From the NCBI GenBank assembly GCA_023715865.1, contig JAMBOW010000001.1:1984001-2048000 (forward strand): DNA of 64,000 bases. The letters are read 5' to 3'. How positions within the stretch are numbered: the first letter of the stretch is position 1; each line of letters opens with the position of its first letter. The notes beneath the pieces were generated by a model. It made no database searches, was not told the DNA's origin, and was given only the letters and a program-made list of their open reading frames with translations. A program made the translations under genes and the position numbers. Shown piece by piece: positions 35,373 through 45,197 of the stretch. The DNA comes from Neobacillus mesonae (GTDB lineage: Bacteria; Bacillota; Bacilli; Paenibacillales; Paenibacillaceae).

Positions 35373-35510
35373 TACTCTCCTACTTTCTTTCGAAACAATA
35401 CGTTATTTCACCATTTTAATGATTATACTCTAAATTTCAATATAGCCATGCCTATTCTCTTTAGACAAAACGCCTCTTCCGTTCACTCCATTACCATAGC
35501 TTCAACCGGC

Positions 35511-37673
35511 CTACATAAATTCAGCTGCAATCTGCTCCTGATTCAGCGGTGTAATGATCTGTGCAGTCTGGGCTTTCTCGGCTAACCCTTCATTCTCCGA
35601 TTCCGGCTCTACCAAATGACGTTCAAGTGAAGCACTAAACCGAATATTGGCAGCTTTAGGATCATCCGTTTCCATTCCCCGAGCTTTGACATGCAGCTTG
35701 AAGAGGGAATATAAATCGGGTCTTACCAGCTCCGACATTGCCTGGCCCATCATGGCAAGTCCCATCTTATTGGATTCAACATTGTTATATGCGTTAGGAA
35801 ACTTTGTAAGTGAAAGATCGCACCAGATCACTTCACTCATCCATAAATCCAAAATAACGGGGATACAAATCTGCGCGTCGGCCGAAATATCAAACCGATT
35901 CTGTATTGTGGATGGCTCAAACACCTGGCCTGACTGAGGAATCTGTCTCATCATCCAGCCCCCGTAGCATTCTGGCAGATCTTTGAACGCATGAGACGTA
36001 AATGAATTGAGCGTCATAACTACATATCTAACCCCGTGCTTTCGCATCGACGGCAAGTGAAGATCGATATACTCTGCAGCTCCATCTGGAGCCGTCACAA
36101 TATCACCGCTATGAGCCGCCTGATAGACATCCGATTTCAGCTGTGTATATGAGGTGTGGCCCAAATATGACCAGTTATGACTATACAAGACGCTTGAAAG
36201 GTCAATGTCCACTCTTCCGGTCGCTCTTCCACCCGCCAAACCTTCCTTCCACCACAAAAAGAAGCGAACGGTCTCGCCCGGATCAAGCGGTACTCTTGAA
36301 GCTCTCGGAAGTGTATAAAGGGCTTTGCTGGCCGATCTTAAACCCCAAGGTACCGGGAAGCGTTTTAAATCCTCATCAATATACACCTTACCAAGCGGAG
36401 GCAGCTCACTGAAACGCTGAACAAGCGCTGCTTCCGTATGATGAAGAATCATAATGGCCGCATCATCCGGCAGCGGCTCGAGCACTTCGCTTTTGGTATA
36501 CAGACTTGCCGTATTCCCTTTAGGAAAGAAATGGCGACGAATCGTTACTTCCATCCTTTTCTGAAAATGGGCGAGCACACTGAGCAGGACAGGAGTCGAA
36601 ACTTCCTTGACGGCCGCAGCATAATGCTGTTCAAGCTCAGAAAGATCTGCTCCTTTTCGAATCAATTCATCAAGTCTTCGCGCAAGCTCACCAGGACGTG
36701 TGCCCAGCAGCTCCATAGCCTCACTTAAGTTTTTCTCCATCAAGGAATGTTCAACTCTACTGTAAAACGTTGCGGGCTTATCATCGGCTCTTAAACGATC
36801 GAAGCAGGCCGCGCTCTTCGGATACCCGTCCTTGTATTCCCCCGGATGAAGTCTTTCTCCCAGCCGAATCCAACGCATCTGATAACGGAATAAGTCCTCC
36901 AGCGGATTTGGAATGCCTTCCAGCAAGGAAAGGAGCAATCGGCGTTCTGCACGTTTAAAGGATCGGAACCTTGTACCTTCCGCCAGGCTTACATCGCCAT
37001 CTGACAAGGCGCAGGCCAGACGAAGAATATCCGTTACAGTATGAACATGCTCTGCGATAAGAGACTCCGATGCTCTACCTGCAGCGAGCAAGGAGGCCAG
37101 AAAGACCGCGGCTGTTTCTTTTACCGGAATTTTCTCGGGGATGATATACTCCCATTGTTTATAATCTGCTGCAAGCCACTGAAGCTGCTCCCGCCCAGAA
37201 AGGGATAAGGCAGTCTTGCTTTGAAGCATATTTCTAGCTAATTGCTGAAACTCTTCTTCGCTTCCTTGCTCAATAATTCGAAGCTGAAGTTGATCCAGCA
37301 GCAGTATACGCTGCTGTTCCCCGGAAGTCTCAGGGAGCTGAAGCGTGAAATAGTGAAGCAGTGCATTCAGATACAGCTGGCTGTCCTGTATATTCATCAC
37401 CTGATCCGGAAATCCCGGATACATTGGCTTGAAATGATCGGCATAGTTCATGCCGGTTATCTCCATCAGCTCATCCATCAAACGCTCAAACCAGCTCACA
37501 AACTGGCGTTTCTCCCATGTTTGAAGCAAACCGATTAGGTCCGCAGATAAGGTATAGCCCAGATTCTCAAGTTTCTTAAGAGCTGTAGCGAGTACAGGCT
37601 CCTGAAGCTTTCCTTTTCGCGCATGCACAATCACTTTCAGCTCTTTTTGCAAATATATTGAAAATTGATCCAT
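35511..37673 (-). CDS. Large protein with C-terminal TerD-like domain
   Basis: 720 residues, cytosolic. The first ~440 are helical and unrecognised. Residues ~455-650 resemble the TerD beta-sandwich: LDPGETVRFFLWWKEG, GRVDIDLSSVLYSHNW (486-500, the calcium-binding DxDLS pattern), SYTQLKS, AAHSGDIVTAPDGAAEYIDLHL, GVRYVVMTLNSFTSHAFKDLPECYGGWMMR. This layout is like the large TerD-related proteins annotated as MXAN_6230/SCO0854 family, which carry a RING-type zinc domain at the N-terminus; that domain is absent here. TerD proteins belong to tellurite/stress and phage-resistance clusters. AAAGGAG precedes the ATG by 11 bp. The zinc-ribbon gene next door may supply the missing part. Confidence 0.7.
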   Translation of the reverse strand: MDQFSIYLQKELKVIVHARKGKLQEPVLATALKKLENLGYTLSADLIGLLQTWEKRQFVSWFERLMDELMEITGMNYADHFKPMYPGFPDQVMNIQDSQLYLNALLHYFTLQLPETSGEQQRILLLDQLQLRIIEQGSEEEFQQLARNMLQSKTALSLSGREQLQWLAADYKQWEYIIPEKIPVKETAAVFLASLLAAGRASESLIAEHVHTVTDILRLACALSDGDVSLAEGTRFRSFKRAERRLLLSLLEGIPNPLEDLFRYQMRWIRLGERLHPGEYKDGYPKSAACFDRLRADDKPATFYSRVEHSLMEKNLSEAMELLGTRPGELARRLDELIRKGADLSELEQHYAAAVKEVSTPVLLSVLAHFQKRMEVTIRRHFFPKGNTASLYTKSEVLEPLPDDAAIMILHHTEAALVQRFSELPPLGKVYIDEDLKRFPVPWGLRSASKALYTLPRASRVPLDPGETVRFFLWWKEGLAGGRATGRVDIDLSSVLYSHNWSYLGHTSYTQLKSDVYQAAHSGDIVTAPDGAAEYIDLHLPSMRKHGVRYVVMTLNSFTSHAFKDLPECYGGWMMRQIPQSGQVFEPSTIQNRFDISADAQICIPVILDLWMSEVIWCDLSLTKFPNAYNNVESNKMGLAMMGQAMSELVRPDLYSLFKLHVKARGMETDDPKAANIRFSASLERHLVEPESENEGLAEKAQTAQIITPLNQEQIAAEFM

Positions 37674-37706
37674 CGTTAGTTCATCTCCTTTGTGTGCAGA
37701 GAAGCA

Positions 37707-38327
37707 TTAAATAGGGTTCCGCTTATACTGCATTTTCCGCAGCGTCTTGACAATGCCGCTCCTATTCTTAGCTTCTTTCATATATTTAGGAAGCCGATGG
37801 GAAGCAGTACGAAGAATGACAGCGGACGGTTTAATGCGCAGCTCGGCCGAGATATAGCTGATCAAATAATTTAAATGCTCCATATTTACAGCCCATACCG
37901 GCTTGCCGCGATACTGATCTGAGTAATACAAATGGAGCTGAAAAATCGGGTCTTTTCCATTTTTAATATCTGAATATATGTAGTAATACCGCGGGCTTTT
38001 GATCTGAACAGGAACCTGGTTCAGCTCCTCACAATGTGGACAATGGACGTTTATTTTTTTGAGAGATTGCTGCATGGGGTCGGTAACTTCAATATTAAAA
38101 TAGCGTTCACAGCTGATGCATACACCGCTCGCCGTCACACGCCCCTCTTCTTTCTCCTGATCAAGAAATAAACACTGTGTGCAGCGAACCTCTGCAGCTT
38201 GATCCATCCCTTTCTGAATGTAAGCAAGGCAGCGGCATTTCGGGCACACTACCGCAACCCTGCCGCCCGTGCGAAGAACCCAATAGAATGAAAAAGGCTC
38301 ACCCAGCAGATCTGTATATCTTCTCAT
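37707..38327 (-). CDS. Double zinc-ribbon protein
   Basis: 206 residues. Four CxxC knuckles are visible: CPKC (28/31), CTQC (49/52), CISC (70/73) and CPHC (96/99), i.e. two treble-clef or ribbon-type zinc sites in the first 100 residues. The rest (~110-206) is basic and aromatic (RYYYIYSDIKNGKD, VNMEHLNYLISYISAELRI, KTLRKMQYKRN) and may bind nucleic acid or a protein partner. GAGGTG stands 6 bp before the ATG at 38327; the GTG three codons upstream is less likely. It is followed after 33 bp by the TerD-like gene on the same strand, so the two form a unit. Function unknown. Confidence 0.75.
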   Translation of the reverse strand: MRRYTDLLGEPFSFYWVLRTGGRVAVVCPKCRCLAYIQKGMDQAAEVRCTQCLFLDQEKEEGRVTASGVCISCERYFNIEVTDPMQQSLKKINVHCPHCEELNQVPVQIKSPRYYYIYSDIKNGKDPIFQLHLYYSDQYRGKPVWAVNMEHLNYLISYISAELRIKPSAVILRTASHRLPKYMKEAKNRSGIVKTLRKMQYKRNPI

Positions 38328-38559
38328 GGTATTCACCTCTTTATGGCATGTCTGCTGCTCTCTATAAAAAAAGAACCAGGAAAGCGAGGTCCCTAATGTC
38401 CGATTAAAAGAGATTAGAAGGAAGGCACCTCATAGCCTGATTCTCTATTATTATATTAAGAATCTATTAAATTAGCAAATTCAGGGAACATACTTCCTGA
38501 TGAATCGACATACATATAATTAATTATATTCTTGAATCGGTTTGTAAGGAGGTCAGAAT

Positions 38560-39483
38560 ATGGCAGTTGCTCCCCCCATTTTACAAGCAGGAGATACAGT
38601 GGGTTTGGTAACGTTAGGCAGTCCCTTAAGAGCAGCTACAATTGACGCCCGAATAGAAGTGCTGCGGACAACTGGACTCAATGTCATCGTAGGCGACCAC
38701 GTGTATGATCAGGACGGTTTTTTGGCAGGTACCGATGAAGAACGGGCTTCAGACCTCATGAGCATGTTTGAAAATAACGAGGTGAAGTTAATTCTTGCAA
38801 CACGCGGCGGCACTGGAGTTGCCGGTATTCTTCCGTACCTTGATTATAATGTTATTCGCAATAATCCAAAGATAGTATCAGGATACAGTGATATTACCAT
38901 CCTGCTTAATGTTCTGTACCAATACACTGACCTCATTACACTGCAAAGCCTTATGCTCATTGATTTTGCACCGCAAACACCCGCCTACAACTTCAACCAA
39001 TTTTTTAATGCCACCTCCACGTTTCAAGAAGAAAGGCAAATATTAAATCCGCCCAGCATTCCGCAGATCAGCAGAATTCAAGGGAACGTGACAGGCCCTC
39101 TGGTAGGAGGAAATCTTGCGTCTTTTATAGATACGATCGGAACTCCATATGAGATTGACGTACGTGACAAAATTTTGCTGCTCGAAGAAACGCATGAACC
39201 TACAAATACGATTTACCGTTATATGAACCACCTCATGCTCGCAGATAAGCTCCAGGAATGCGCAGGCATTATTATGGGAGAATGCACGGGCTGTCTAGAG
39301 GCATACGGTGTCTCCTACCAGCAATTAATAGATGAGGTCATCGTGCCGCTGGGCAAGCCGCTCATGACTAATGTTACGACTGCACACGGGATATATAAAG
39401 CTGCAATGCCCATTGGAGCTACGGTAAATTTGAACACCTATGACAATACACTTACTATAATTGAACCGACGGTCAGCGTTTAG
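38560..39483 (+). CDS. LD-carboxypeptidase, S66 family (MccF-like)
   Basis: 307 residues. S66 peptidases use a Ser-Glu-His triad: the nucleophile Ser is in KIVSGYSDITILL (~112), the Glu in LLLEETHEPTNTIYRYMNHL (~212) and the His in TTAHGIYKAAMPIG (~283). The N-terminal GDTVGLVTLGSPLR and ATRGGTGVAGILPYLDY are also family hallmarks. Members either cleave the terminal D-Ala of murein tetrapeptides during wall recycling or inactivate microcin C-type antibiotics (MccF). No leader peptide is seen, so it is cytosolic. AAGGAGG precedes the ATG by 7 bp. Flanking genes do not discriminate between the two roles. Confidence 0.9.
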   Translation: MAVAPPILQAGDTVGLVTLGSPLRAATIDARIEVLRTTGLNVIVGDHVYDQDGFLAGTDEERASDLMSMFENNEVKLILATRGGTGVAGILPYLDYNVIRNNPKIVSGYSDITILLNVLYQYTDLITLQSLMLIDFAPQTPAYNFNQFFNATSTFQEERQILNPPSIPQISRIQGNVTGPLVGGNLASFIDTIGTPYEIDVRDKILLLEETHEPTNTIYRYMNHLMLADKLQECAGIIMGECTGCLEAYGVSYQQLIDEVIVPLGKPLMTNVTTAHGIYKAAMPIGATVNLNTYDNTLTIIEPTVSV

Positions 39484-39525
39484 AGCAGAATCTATAGCGT
39501 TGTAAGTGAATTACGGAGTTAATCA

Positions 39526-39562
39526 AAAGAGAGGAGTGAACCAATCGGCTCCTCCTCTTTAT
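39526..39562. terminator. Bidirectional terminator
   Basis: AGAGGAG and CTCCTCCTCT enclose a 12-nt loop; A-rich before and T-rich after. Lies between the convergent S66 and arabinofuranosidase genes. Confidence 0.7.
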
Positions 39563-39564
39563 CA

Positions 39565-42500
39565 TTATTTTAGATTAAGCACCAATACATTTACAGAATT
39601 AGCTGGCATGGAAACGAGAGCTGATGCTTGATTCACCTCAATACTGGTTTGATAAGGCTGAACCTTCTCATCGTTTTTCTTGTTCACATTAGGTACATGG
39701 ACAAGGGATGCATCTCCCGTCAAGACAGTTAATTGTCCTATATCCGCTACATTTAAGCCATTCAAATTGAGCTTGATTGATTTAACGGACATATCCGGGT
39801 TAACCAGCTTCACATAGACATGCTTGTCGTCTTTTGTTACCGAATGATAGACTTCCCGGTTATAGGCCTCCAGCTTGTAATCCAGTACCTTGCTTACTCT
39901 ATTCCCGTCTGTATAGAAGCAGATAAGCTGCTTTCCGTCATTCCCTCCGTAATTCACGGTAATCGTATATTCCGTATTTTCTGCAAGCTCTTCATAGGTG
40001 GCAGCACGCAGATTACCCGCTGCTGTGCTCGACGAATAATCCCCGAGTGTATAACCTTCTACGCCGTTTTTAAATACTTTCAGTCCGGTTGCGTTTCCGT
40101 TGTAGCCGATGGCATATTCGATCACATTTTTATTCTCTGGTGTAATGTCTGTAAGTCCTGCTCCAATATAAAAACCGTCTTCTCCAGAAGCCTTCAGGGC
40201 AGTCACTTCCACTTTATAATTTGTCCAGGCATCGTTCATGAAATAAATACCGTTTCGTCCGCTTGGCTGAGCTTTGAGCATAAGACCTTCGGCAGGGTCG
40301 ATTTCATATCCGGCAGAGCCAGGTATAATCTCCCATCCATTGTTCAGCGGCTTGGTAAAATCCTGATCCAGCAGCACGCTGCCGTCTGTATTTGATGTTA
40401 CGACGACCCGTTTCACGAGAACATCTGCTTTTCCGGCTGAGATTTCAATTCCTCCGTAAGGAATCAGCTTCGTTTGCTCTCCGTTGCGATACGTCGTAAA
40501 GGAGGTCGCAAGTCCTTTTGTACCGATATACTTGGCGAACAGCTGCTGTACGTAGTAGTTCGGTGTATACCAGACCGTCTCATCATCAAACCAAATGCAG
40601 TCCGGAGTCCAGCGGTACAAGCTGTCCGTCCGCACTTTATTAAATAATGGCGCAGTCGCTGCAAGTCTGACGACATCTGCATTATTCTCAAAGCTCGTCA
40701 TGATCGCAGCTTCGGCTACCGCTCCGGCCAGTGTGTTTTTATCTGTAGAGGCATATTCACCCACAAACACTTTCGAAGTCTCCGCTTCATTCAAGCTGCC
40801 GTCTTCGTTATATGCACGGAAATAATAGTTATAACGGTCCGCATTCTCAAGCAGATATTCGTTAGAACGATAGTAATGCTCATCGGCTATGGTATCCATA
40901 TAATTTGGTTGTTTTTCGTACCAAGTAATGGTCTCCTCAGTACTTGTCTTTCCATCTGTAAAGCTGACATTAGCTGACCCTTCCATTCCTCCGCTGAGGA
41001 ATTTCCAGCCCTGCTGGTAAGCATCATCATCTGCCTGAGCACCTACTGTAGAAATAATGTGGAGCTCATGATCCGGATAATTCAGCTTCATATGCTCATC
41101 AATCGCAGCCTTGAAAATTTCAAAGTTGGCAAAGAATTCTGTTCCCCAGTTTTCATTGCCCACTCCCAGATAACGCAGGTCAAACGGAGCCTCATGCCCC
41201 ATACGTTTCCGAAGAGCTGCCCATTCATTATTCTCAAAATCGGTACTGATCGCAAAATCAATAAGATCTGTAAAATTGCTGATATAGTAGTCTCTCAGAG
41301 CTCCTCCGGCTGGATTCGCGTAATCGGAACGAGCCTGACATAATACACCACATGCCATAACCGGAAGCGGTGTTGAATTCAGATCCTCAGCCAGCTGGAA
41401 ATATTCCATATAACCGAGTCCCATCGTCATCATGTAACCCCATACGTTGTAATTCTCTTTGCGCAATTCCACATCACGTACCGATTCCTTCCAATCGTAT
41501 ACATTCTCCCAGATATGAGAGCCTTCAGAGATACAACCTCCTGGGAAGCGTAGAAATTTCGGATGAAGATCTGCAAGCGCATGAACCAGATCCTTGCGTA
41601 GACGGTAGTTTGGGTTTCCTAGATAATTGTCATGTGCAGTGACGGAGCCTTCCTCTTCCGCTGCACCCCACACATCCGCTGGAAACAATGAGACCATATC
41701 AATTGAAATTTCACCGCTAAATTGAAGAGACAGCTGTCCGAGCGTATTTCTCGTCCCTGTAAGAACGATAGGTGATCCTGCTCCGTATTTCTTCCACTTC
41801 CCTGCTTCTACCTGGATTACAGCTTTATCGCTGATTTCCGTTCCATCTTGATCCAGCAATTGAAGTGTAATGCTGCCGGCCTGATCTGCTTTGGCCCAAA
41901 TCGTAAAATGATATTCGGCATCCTCTTTAATAGACATCGCGCAATGATGATTGAAGTCATTAAAGCCCTTGTTATAAATCGTTGCCCCATCTGCAGCGGT
42001 AACGTAATAACTGTTAACATCCTTGTCTTGCAGATCAAAATGATCGTTTAGACCACCGCTATTTTGAACGGTCAATTGATCTGTGTCCCCATACCATGCA
42101 AAGAGAGCATCACGGTTTCGTCCTGTAGATACCCCGCATTCGCCGCATACATGGGAATAGCTGTCGTATTCAAAAGCTTCAAAGGAACGGTTCTGCACTA
42201 GCTCAGCGTAAATCCCTCCATCCGCAGCATTATTGATATCCTCGTAAAACAATCCATACATGACTTCACTGATATCAACCACTTCGGAATTGCCTTCAAT
42301 CGTGAGCGTATACGCAGGTATACCTTCAGGCAGCACGGAAACAACGTAGCTCTGTGAGGCACGATGCGCACCAATGCTTAATTCAGCTGTAAGTGTAACG
42401 CCTGCGGGCTCCTCAATATTTTTATTTACTTCCCCTGTACTAGAAAGGGCTTCAGGATTGCTTGTGCGCCATTCCACCTGAACTTTACCGCCCATGAGTG

Positions 42501-43299
42501 AGGATGGAAGCTGAACATTGCCCTTAATAATTGAGTTTGGTGCAGTTAAGTATTTACTTTTGGCCAGTTTGACGATCTGTTCATCCGACAGGGATTCGCA
42601 CATCACCTCAATAATTTCGTCCTCGGACAGTGCTGCTTTATATATGCGCACATCGGATAAAGAACCATGAAAATCAGCATCCGCACTAAACTGAGACTTG
42701 CCGATATAATTGTGCTTATAGTTCACGCTGCTTGTAAAAGTATCGAACCAAGCTCTTAGCTTCGCGTAGCTTCCGCTTGAGGTCTGGCTAATCGTTCCAT
42801 CCCCTACAGGTTCGCCATTCGCATACACAACAGGTCCTGCATTGCTTAAGGTGCCGCCTTCCGTGCCCTTAATCGAAATGGCGACATGCATCCATTCGCC
42901 TACAGCAAAGATTTTTCCAGGATCTGCGACAATTTCATTTCCTGCATAGCAGACACCTCTTAAGTTCCGGGTGAAAAACAGGTAAGGACTTCCTTCCCCG
43001 CCGCCAAAATCAATAATTCTTTCCCAAACGCTGTTCACTTTACCTGTATAAACCCATGCTGCAACCGTAATTCCCGTATCATCACTAATCCCTTTGAGCA
43101 GATCAGAGGGAAGCTCGATGTATGATGTTCCGTTACTTCCGCCTGCCAGAGTGACAGCGGACCGGCCTTCCACGTTATGTATTTCAGGAAGTGTGCTTCC
43201 TTTAAGTATTCCGTCGTTTCCGTTCCCCGTACTATCTTTTCCTACATTGCTCTTGTCCTCAAACTTGTAGTGTGCCATTAGTTGCTCGTTCTTTATCAT
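39565..43299 (-). CDS. Multidomain alpha-L-arabinofuranosidase (LamG, Ig-like, GH51)
   Basis: 1244 residues. A LamG/concanavalin-like jelly roll (~7-230), an atrophied bacterial Ig-like module (~245-325), then a GH51-type enzyme: a starting strand (VMYGLFYEDINNAADGGIYAELVQNRSFE, ~347), a carbohydrate-binding insert (~430-540), the TIM barrel with acid/base Glu716 in LGVGNENWG and nucleophile Glu848 in VFVGEYAS, and a C-terminal beta domain containing a second LamG-like insert (~985-1150). It should release terminal arabinofuranose from arabinan or arabinoxylan. There is no signal peptide, odd for a protein with so many binding modules; it may act on imported oligosaccharides. AGGAGA precedes the ATG by 8 bp. 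Confidence 0.88.
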   Translation of the reverse strand: MIKNEQLMAHYKFEDKSNVGKDSTGNGNDGILKGSTLPEIHNVEGRSAVTLAGGSNGTSYIELPSDLLKGISDDTGITVAAWVYTGKVNSVWERIIDFGGGEGSPYLFFTRNLRGVCYAGNEIVADPGKIFAVGEWMHVAISIKGTEGGTLSNAGPVVYANGEPVGDGTISQTSSGSYAKLRAWFDTFTSSVNYKHNYIGKSQFSADADFHGSLSDVRIYKAALSEDEIIEVMCESLSDEQIVKLAKSKYLTAPNSIIKGNVQLPSSLMGGKVQVEWRTSNPEALSSTGEVNKNIEEPAGVTLTAELSIGAHRASQSYVVSVLPEGIPAYTLTIEGNSEVVDISEVMYGLFYEDINNAADGGIYAELVQNRSFEAFEYDSYSHVCGECGVSTGRNRDALFAWYGDTDQLTVQNSGGLNDHFDLQDKDVNSYYVTAADGATIYNKGFNDFNHHCAMSIKEDAEYHFTIWAKADQAGSITLQLLDQDGTEISDKAVIQVEAGKWKKYGAGSPIVLTGTRNTLGQLSLQFSGEISIDMVSLFPADVWGAAEEEGSVTAHDNYLGNPNYRLRKDLVHALADLHPKFLRFPGGCISEGSHIWENVYDWKESVRDVELRKENYNVWGYMMTMGLGYMEYFQLAEDLNSTPLPVMACGVLCQARSDYANPAGGALRDYYISNFTDLIDFAISTDFENNEWAALRKRMGHEAPFDLRYLGVGNENWGTEFFANFEIFKAAIDEHMKLNYPDHELHIISTVGAQADDDAYQQGWKFLSGGMEGSANVSFTDGKTSTEETITWYEKQPNYMDTIADEHYYRSNEYLLENADRYNYYFRAYNEDGSLNEAETSKVFVGEYASTDKNTLAGAVAEAAIMTSFENNADVVRLAATAPLFNKVRTDSLYRWTPDCIWFDDETVWYTPNYYVQQLFAKYIGTKGLATSFTTYRNGEQTKLIPYGGIEISAGKADVLVKRVVVTSNTDGSVLLDQDFTKPLNNGWEIIPGSAGYEIDPAEGLMLKAQPSGRNGIYFMNDAWTNYKVEVTALKASGEDGFYIGAGLTDITPENKNVIEYAIGYNGNATGLKVFKNGVEGYTLGDYSSSTAAGNLRAATYEELAENTEYTITVNYGGNDGKQLICFYTDGNRVSKVLDYKLEAYNREVYHSVTKDDKHVYVKLVNPDMSVKSIKLNLNGLNVADIGQLTVLTGDASLVHVPNVNKKNDEKVQPYQTSIEVNQASALVSMPANSVNVLVLNLK

Positions 43300-43417
43300 G
43301 CTGCAGCTCTCCTATCTTGTCATAATCGAAATTAAAAGCAGTAGTTCAGTGCATAAGCAAATAATAAAGTAATGTAAATGCTAACTTATTAATATAATAA
43401 CTAATCTTTGAGTTAAA

Positions 43418-43431
43418 CGAAAGCGTTTTTT
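43418..43431. promoter_or_regulatory. Possible CcpA (cre) site upstream of the arabinofuranosidase gene
   Basis: CGAAAGCGTTTTTT keeps the central AAAGCGTTTT of the catabolite-responsive element but departs from the consensus at the outer positions. It lies about 120 bp before the gene start. Weak call. Confidence 0.35.
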
Positions 43432-43440
43432 TCTGATAAC

Positions 43441-43469
43441 AAAAAAAGAAGTCCATCAAATGGACTTCC
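43441..43469 (-). terminator. Terminator of the VanZ-family gene
   Basis: GAAGTCCAT pairs with ATGGACTTC, loop CAA; on the minus strand it ends in TTTTTTTG. Confidence 0.92.
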
Positions 43470-43970
43470 TCAGTTCGATTGTTGATCTTCTTTTTTGATG
43501 AACAGTGTACAAATCTTCCATAACAGATAACCGATAAGTCCCCCTGATGTGTTCAGCAGCAAGTCATCCACGTCGAATGTCCCTATCGAGAAAACAAACT
43601 GCGAGCATTCAAGCAGCAGACTGAACCCGAACGATAAAAGCAAAACCAAAATAAAGCTCAGCTGTTTGATCATTGTGCCTGCCAAGAAACCGAACGGAAT
43701 GAATATGGCCACATTGCCGACCAGATTTACGAAATTATGCATTGTAGGATGCTCTATGCTGTCTTTGATCGTATGCAGCAGCGTCGTATTTGAGCTGTGA
43801 CCCATGGTTTTCAAGGAAGCAGGATTTTCTATAAAGTTAGATAGCTGCTGTCCCAATGCACCAAAATCAACACTCCCAAACTTAAACAAGATGACCTTGA
43901 TCATCCCGTAGGAATATAGCGCAAACAGTACAAGGATCAGCATTTGATTAAAGTGAATTTTTTGCTTCAT
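43470..43970 (-). CDS. VanZ family protein
   Basis: About 166 residues with four predicted membrane helices. LVGNVAIFIPFGFLAGTMI, LVLLLSFGFSLLLECSQFVFSIGTFDVDDLLLNTSGGLIGYLLW is the VanZ signature: an E-x-x-Q motif followed by R/T-FDVDDLLLNTxGxxxGY. VanZ proteins are linked to low-level teicoplanin resistance, and others are of unknown role. Start choice: GAGGAG overlaps the first ATG of the frame, so one of the tandem ATGs at about 43970 is preferred. The terminator follows right after the stop. It is divergent from the permease pair. Confidence 0.88.
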   Translation of the reverse strand: MKQKIHFNQMLILVLFALYSYGMIKVILFKFGSVDFGALGQQLSNFIENPASLKTMGHSSNTTLLHTIKDSIEHPTMHNFVNLVGNVAIFIPFGFLAGTMIKQLSFILVLLLSFGFSLLLECSQFVFSIGTFDVDDLLLNTSGGLIGYLLWKICTLFIKKEDQQSN

Positions 43971-44162
43971 CATCATTCTCCTCATTGTCCAATTTCTTAT
44001 GAATACAAGAGTAAATGAATCTTTTTAATAACGAGGGAATAAATTCTTAACTATTTCTTAAGTTTTTTGGGGACAGCTTCTATATCAAGTTCTGTTTCTA
44101 AAATGGTTTTCATATAGTGGAATTAATAGATTCATAACTTCACCAATCTAAGGGAGGTTATT

Positions 44163-45179
44163 ATGTATCGCGTTACACGTTTATCTTTTGTCGGATTAAG
44201 CGGGGTCTTCCTGCTCGGCTTCTCCATGCTGCTCGTTCTTCAGGTTTCGATGTGGCAGGGGATACTTCATATTCCTTCTAGTCTTCTTCAGCTAAACACG
44301 ATATTCTTAAGCATTCTTATTGAAGCTCTTCCCTTCGTGCTGATTGGAGTGCTGATCGCAGGCGTCATCCAAATCTTTGTAACAGAAGAGCACATACGGA
44401 GATGGCTCCCTAAAAGTAAACCCGCAACGATACTAATGAGCTGTGTCATCGGAGCACTTTTTCCCGCATGCGAGTGCGGCATTGTTCCGATCGTTAGACG
44501 GCTAGTCCACAAGGGTGTACCTATCTACGCCGGTATTGGCTTCATGCTGACGGGTCCGCTCATTAATCCAATTGTTATTGCATCTACTTACATGGCTTTT
44601 GGCAACGATCTGGAAGTGGCAGGTCTGCGAATGGGAATTGGCTTTTTGATCGCTCTAGTGGTCACCTTTTGTGTAAGTATGTCTTTTCAGGGAACTCAAT
44701 TTAGACATTCCGCAGCACCCACTATTTCCACGATTCAGGAACATCAGCATCGGCCGCAACCTTTGCCTTCTATAGCTGCCCGCTTCAAGCATATGCTCCA
44801 CCATTCCATTGACGAGTTTTTTGACATGGGCAAGTTTCTAATTATCGGGGCTTTTATCGCAGCGGCGGTACAAACGTTCGTCTCTGCCAAAACACTTGTC
44901 GGCATTGGCACGGATCTTGCTTCTTCTACTCTAGTCATGATGGGACTGGCCTTTGTACTGTCTTTATGCTCTGAAGCAGATGCTTTTATCGGATCTTCCT
45001 TCCGCCATTTGTTCGGGACGACACCGATCCTTGGCTTTCTCATCTTCGGTCCTATGCTCGATCTTAAAAATACAATTATGATGCTCAGCGTATTTCGCAC
45101 CCGCTTTGTGGTTTGCCTGCTCGCATTTGTTCTGCTTACCATATTCACGACTTTAATGCTCCTGCACCCCTATATTTAA
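44163..45179 (+). CDS. Permease, DUF318/YcgR-YraQ family
   Basis: 338 residues with about eight membrane helices. The two symmetrical motifs FPACECGIVPIVRRLVHKGVPIYAGIGFMLTGPLINPI (~95-130) and VLSLCSEADAFIGSSF (~270) define this family, in which Cys and Glu of the CEC and CSEAD sequences probably bind the transported metal or a sulfur compound. A cytosolic His-containing loop (HQHRPQPLPSIAARFKHMLHHSIDEFFDMG, ~195-225) separates the halves. AGGGAGG lies 6 bp before the ATG. It is encoded 18 bp before a TIGR03943/YcgQ-type partner, the standard pair. No Zur box was found in the upstream region. Confidence 0.88.
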   Translation: MYRVTRLSFVGLSGVFLLGFSMLLVLQVSMWQGILHIPSSLLQLNTIFLSILIEALPFVLIGVLIAGVIQIFVTEEHIRRWLPKSKPATILMSCVIGALFPACECGIVPIVRRLVHKGVPIYAGIGFMLTGPLINPIVIASTYMAFGNDLEVAGLRMGIGFLIALVVTFCVSMSFQGTQFRHSAAPTISTIQEHQHRPQPLPSIAARFKHMLHHSIDEFFDMGKFLIIGAFIAAAVQTFVSAKTLVGIGTDLASSTLVMMGLAFVLSLCSEADAFIGSSFRHLFGTTPILGFLIFGPMLDLKNTIMMLSVFRTRFVVCLLAFVLLTIFTTLMLLHPYI

Positions 45180-45197
45180 GGAGGCATTGCAACGCAT

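Noticed and set aside
44040..44162. Zur box upstream of the permease pair
   Set aside because: No sequence near the Zur consensus was found, in spite of the His-rich partner.
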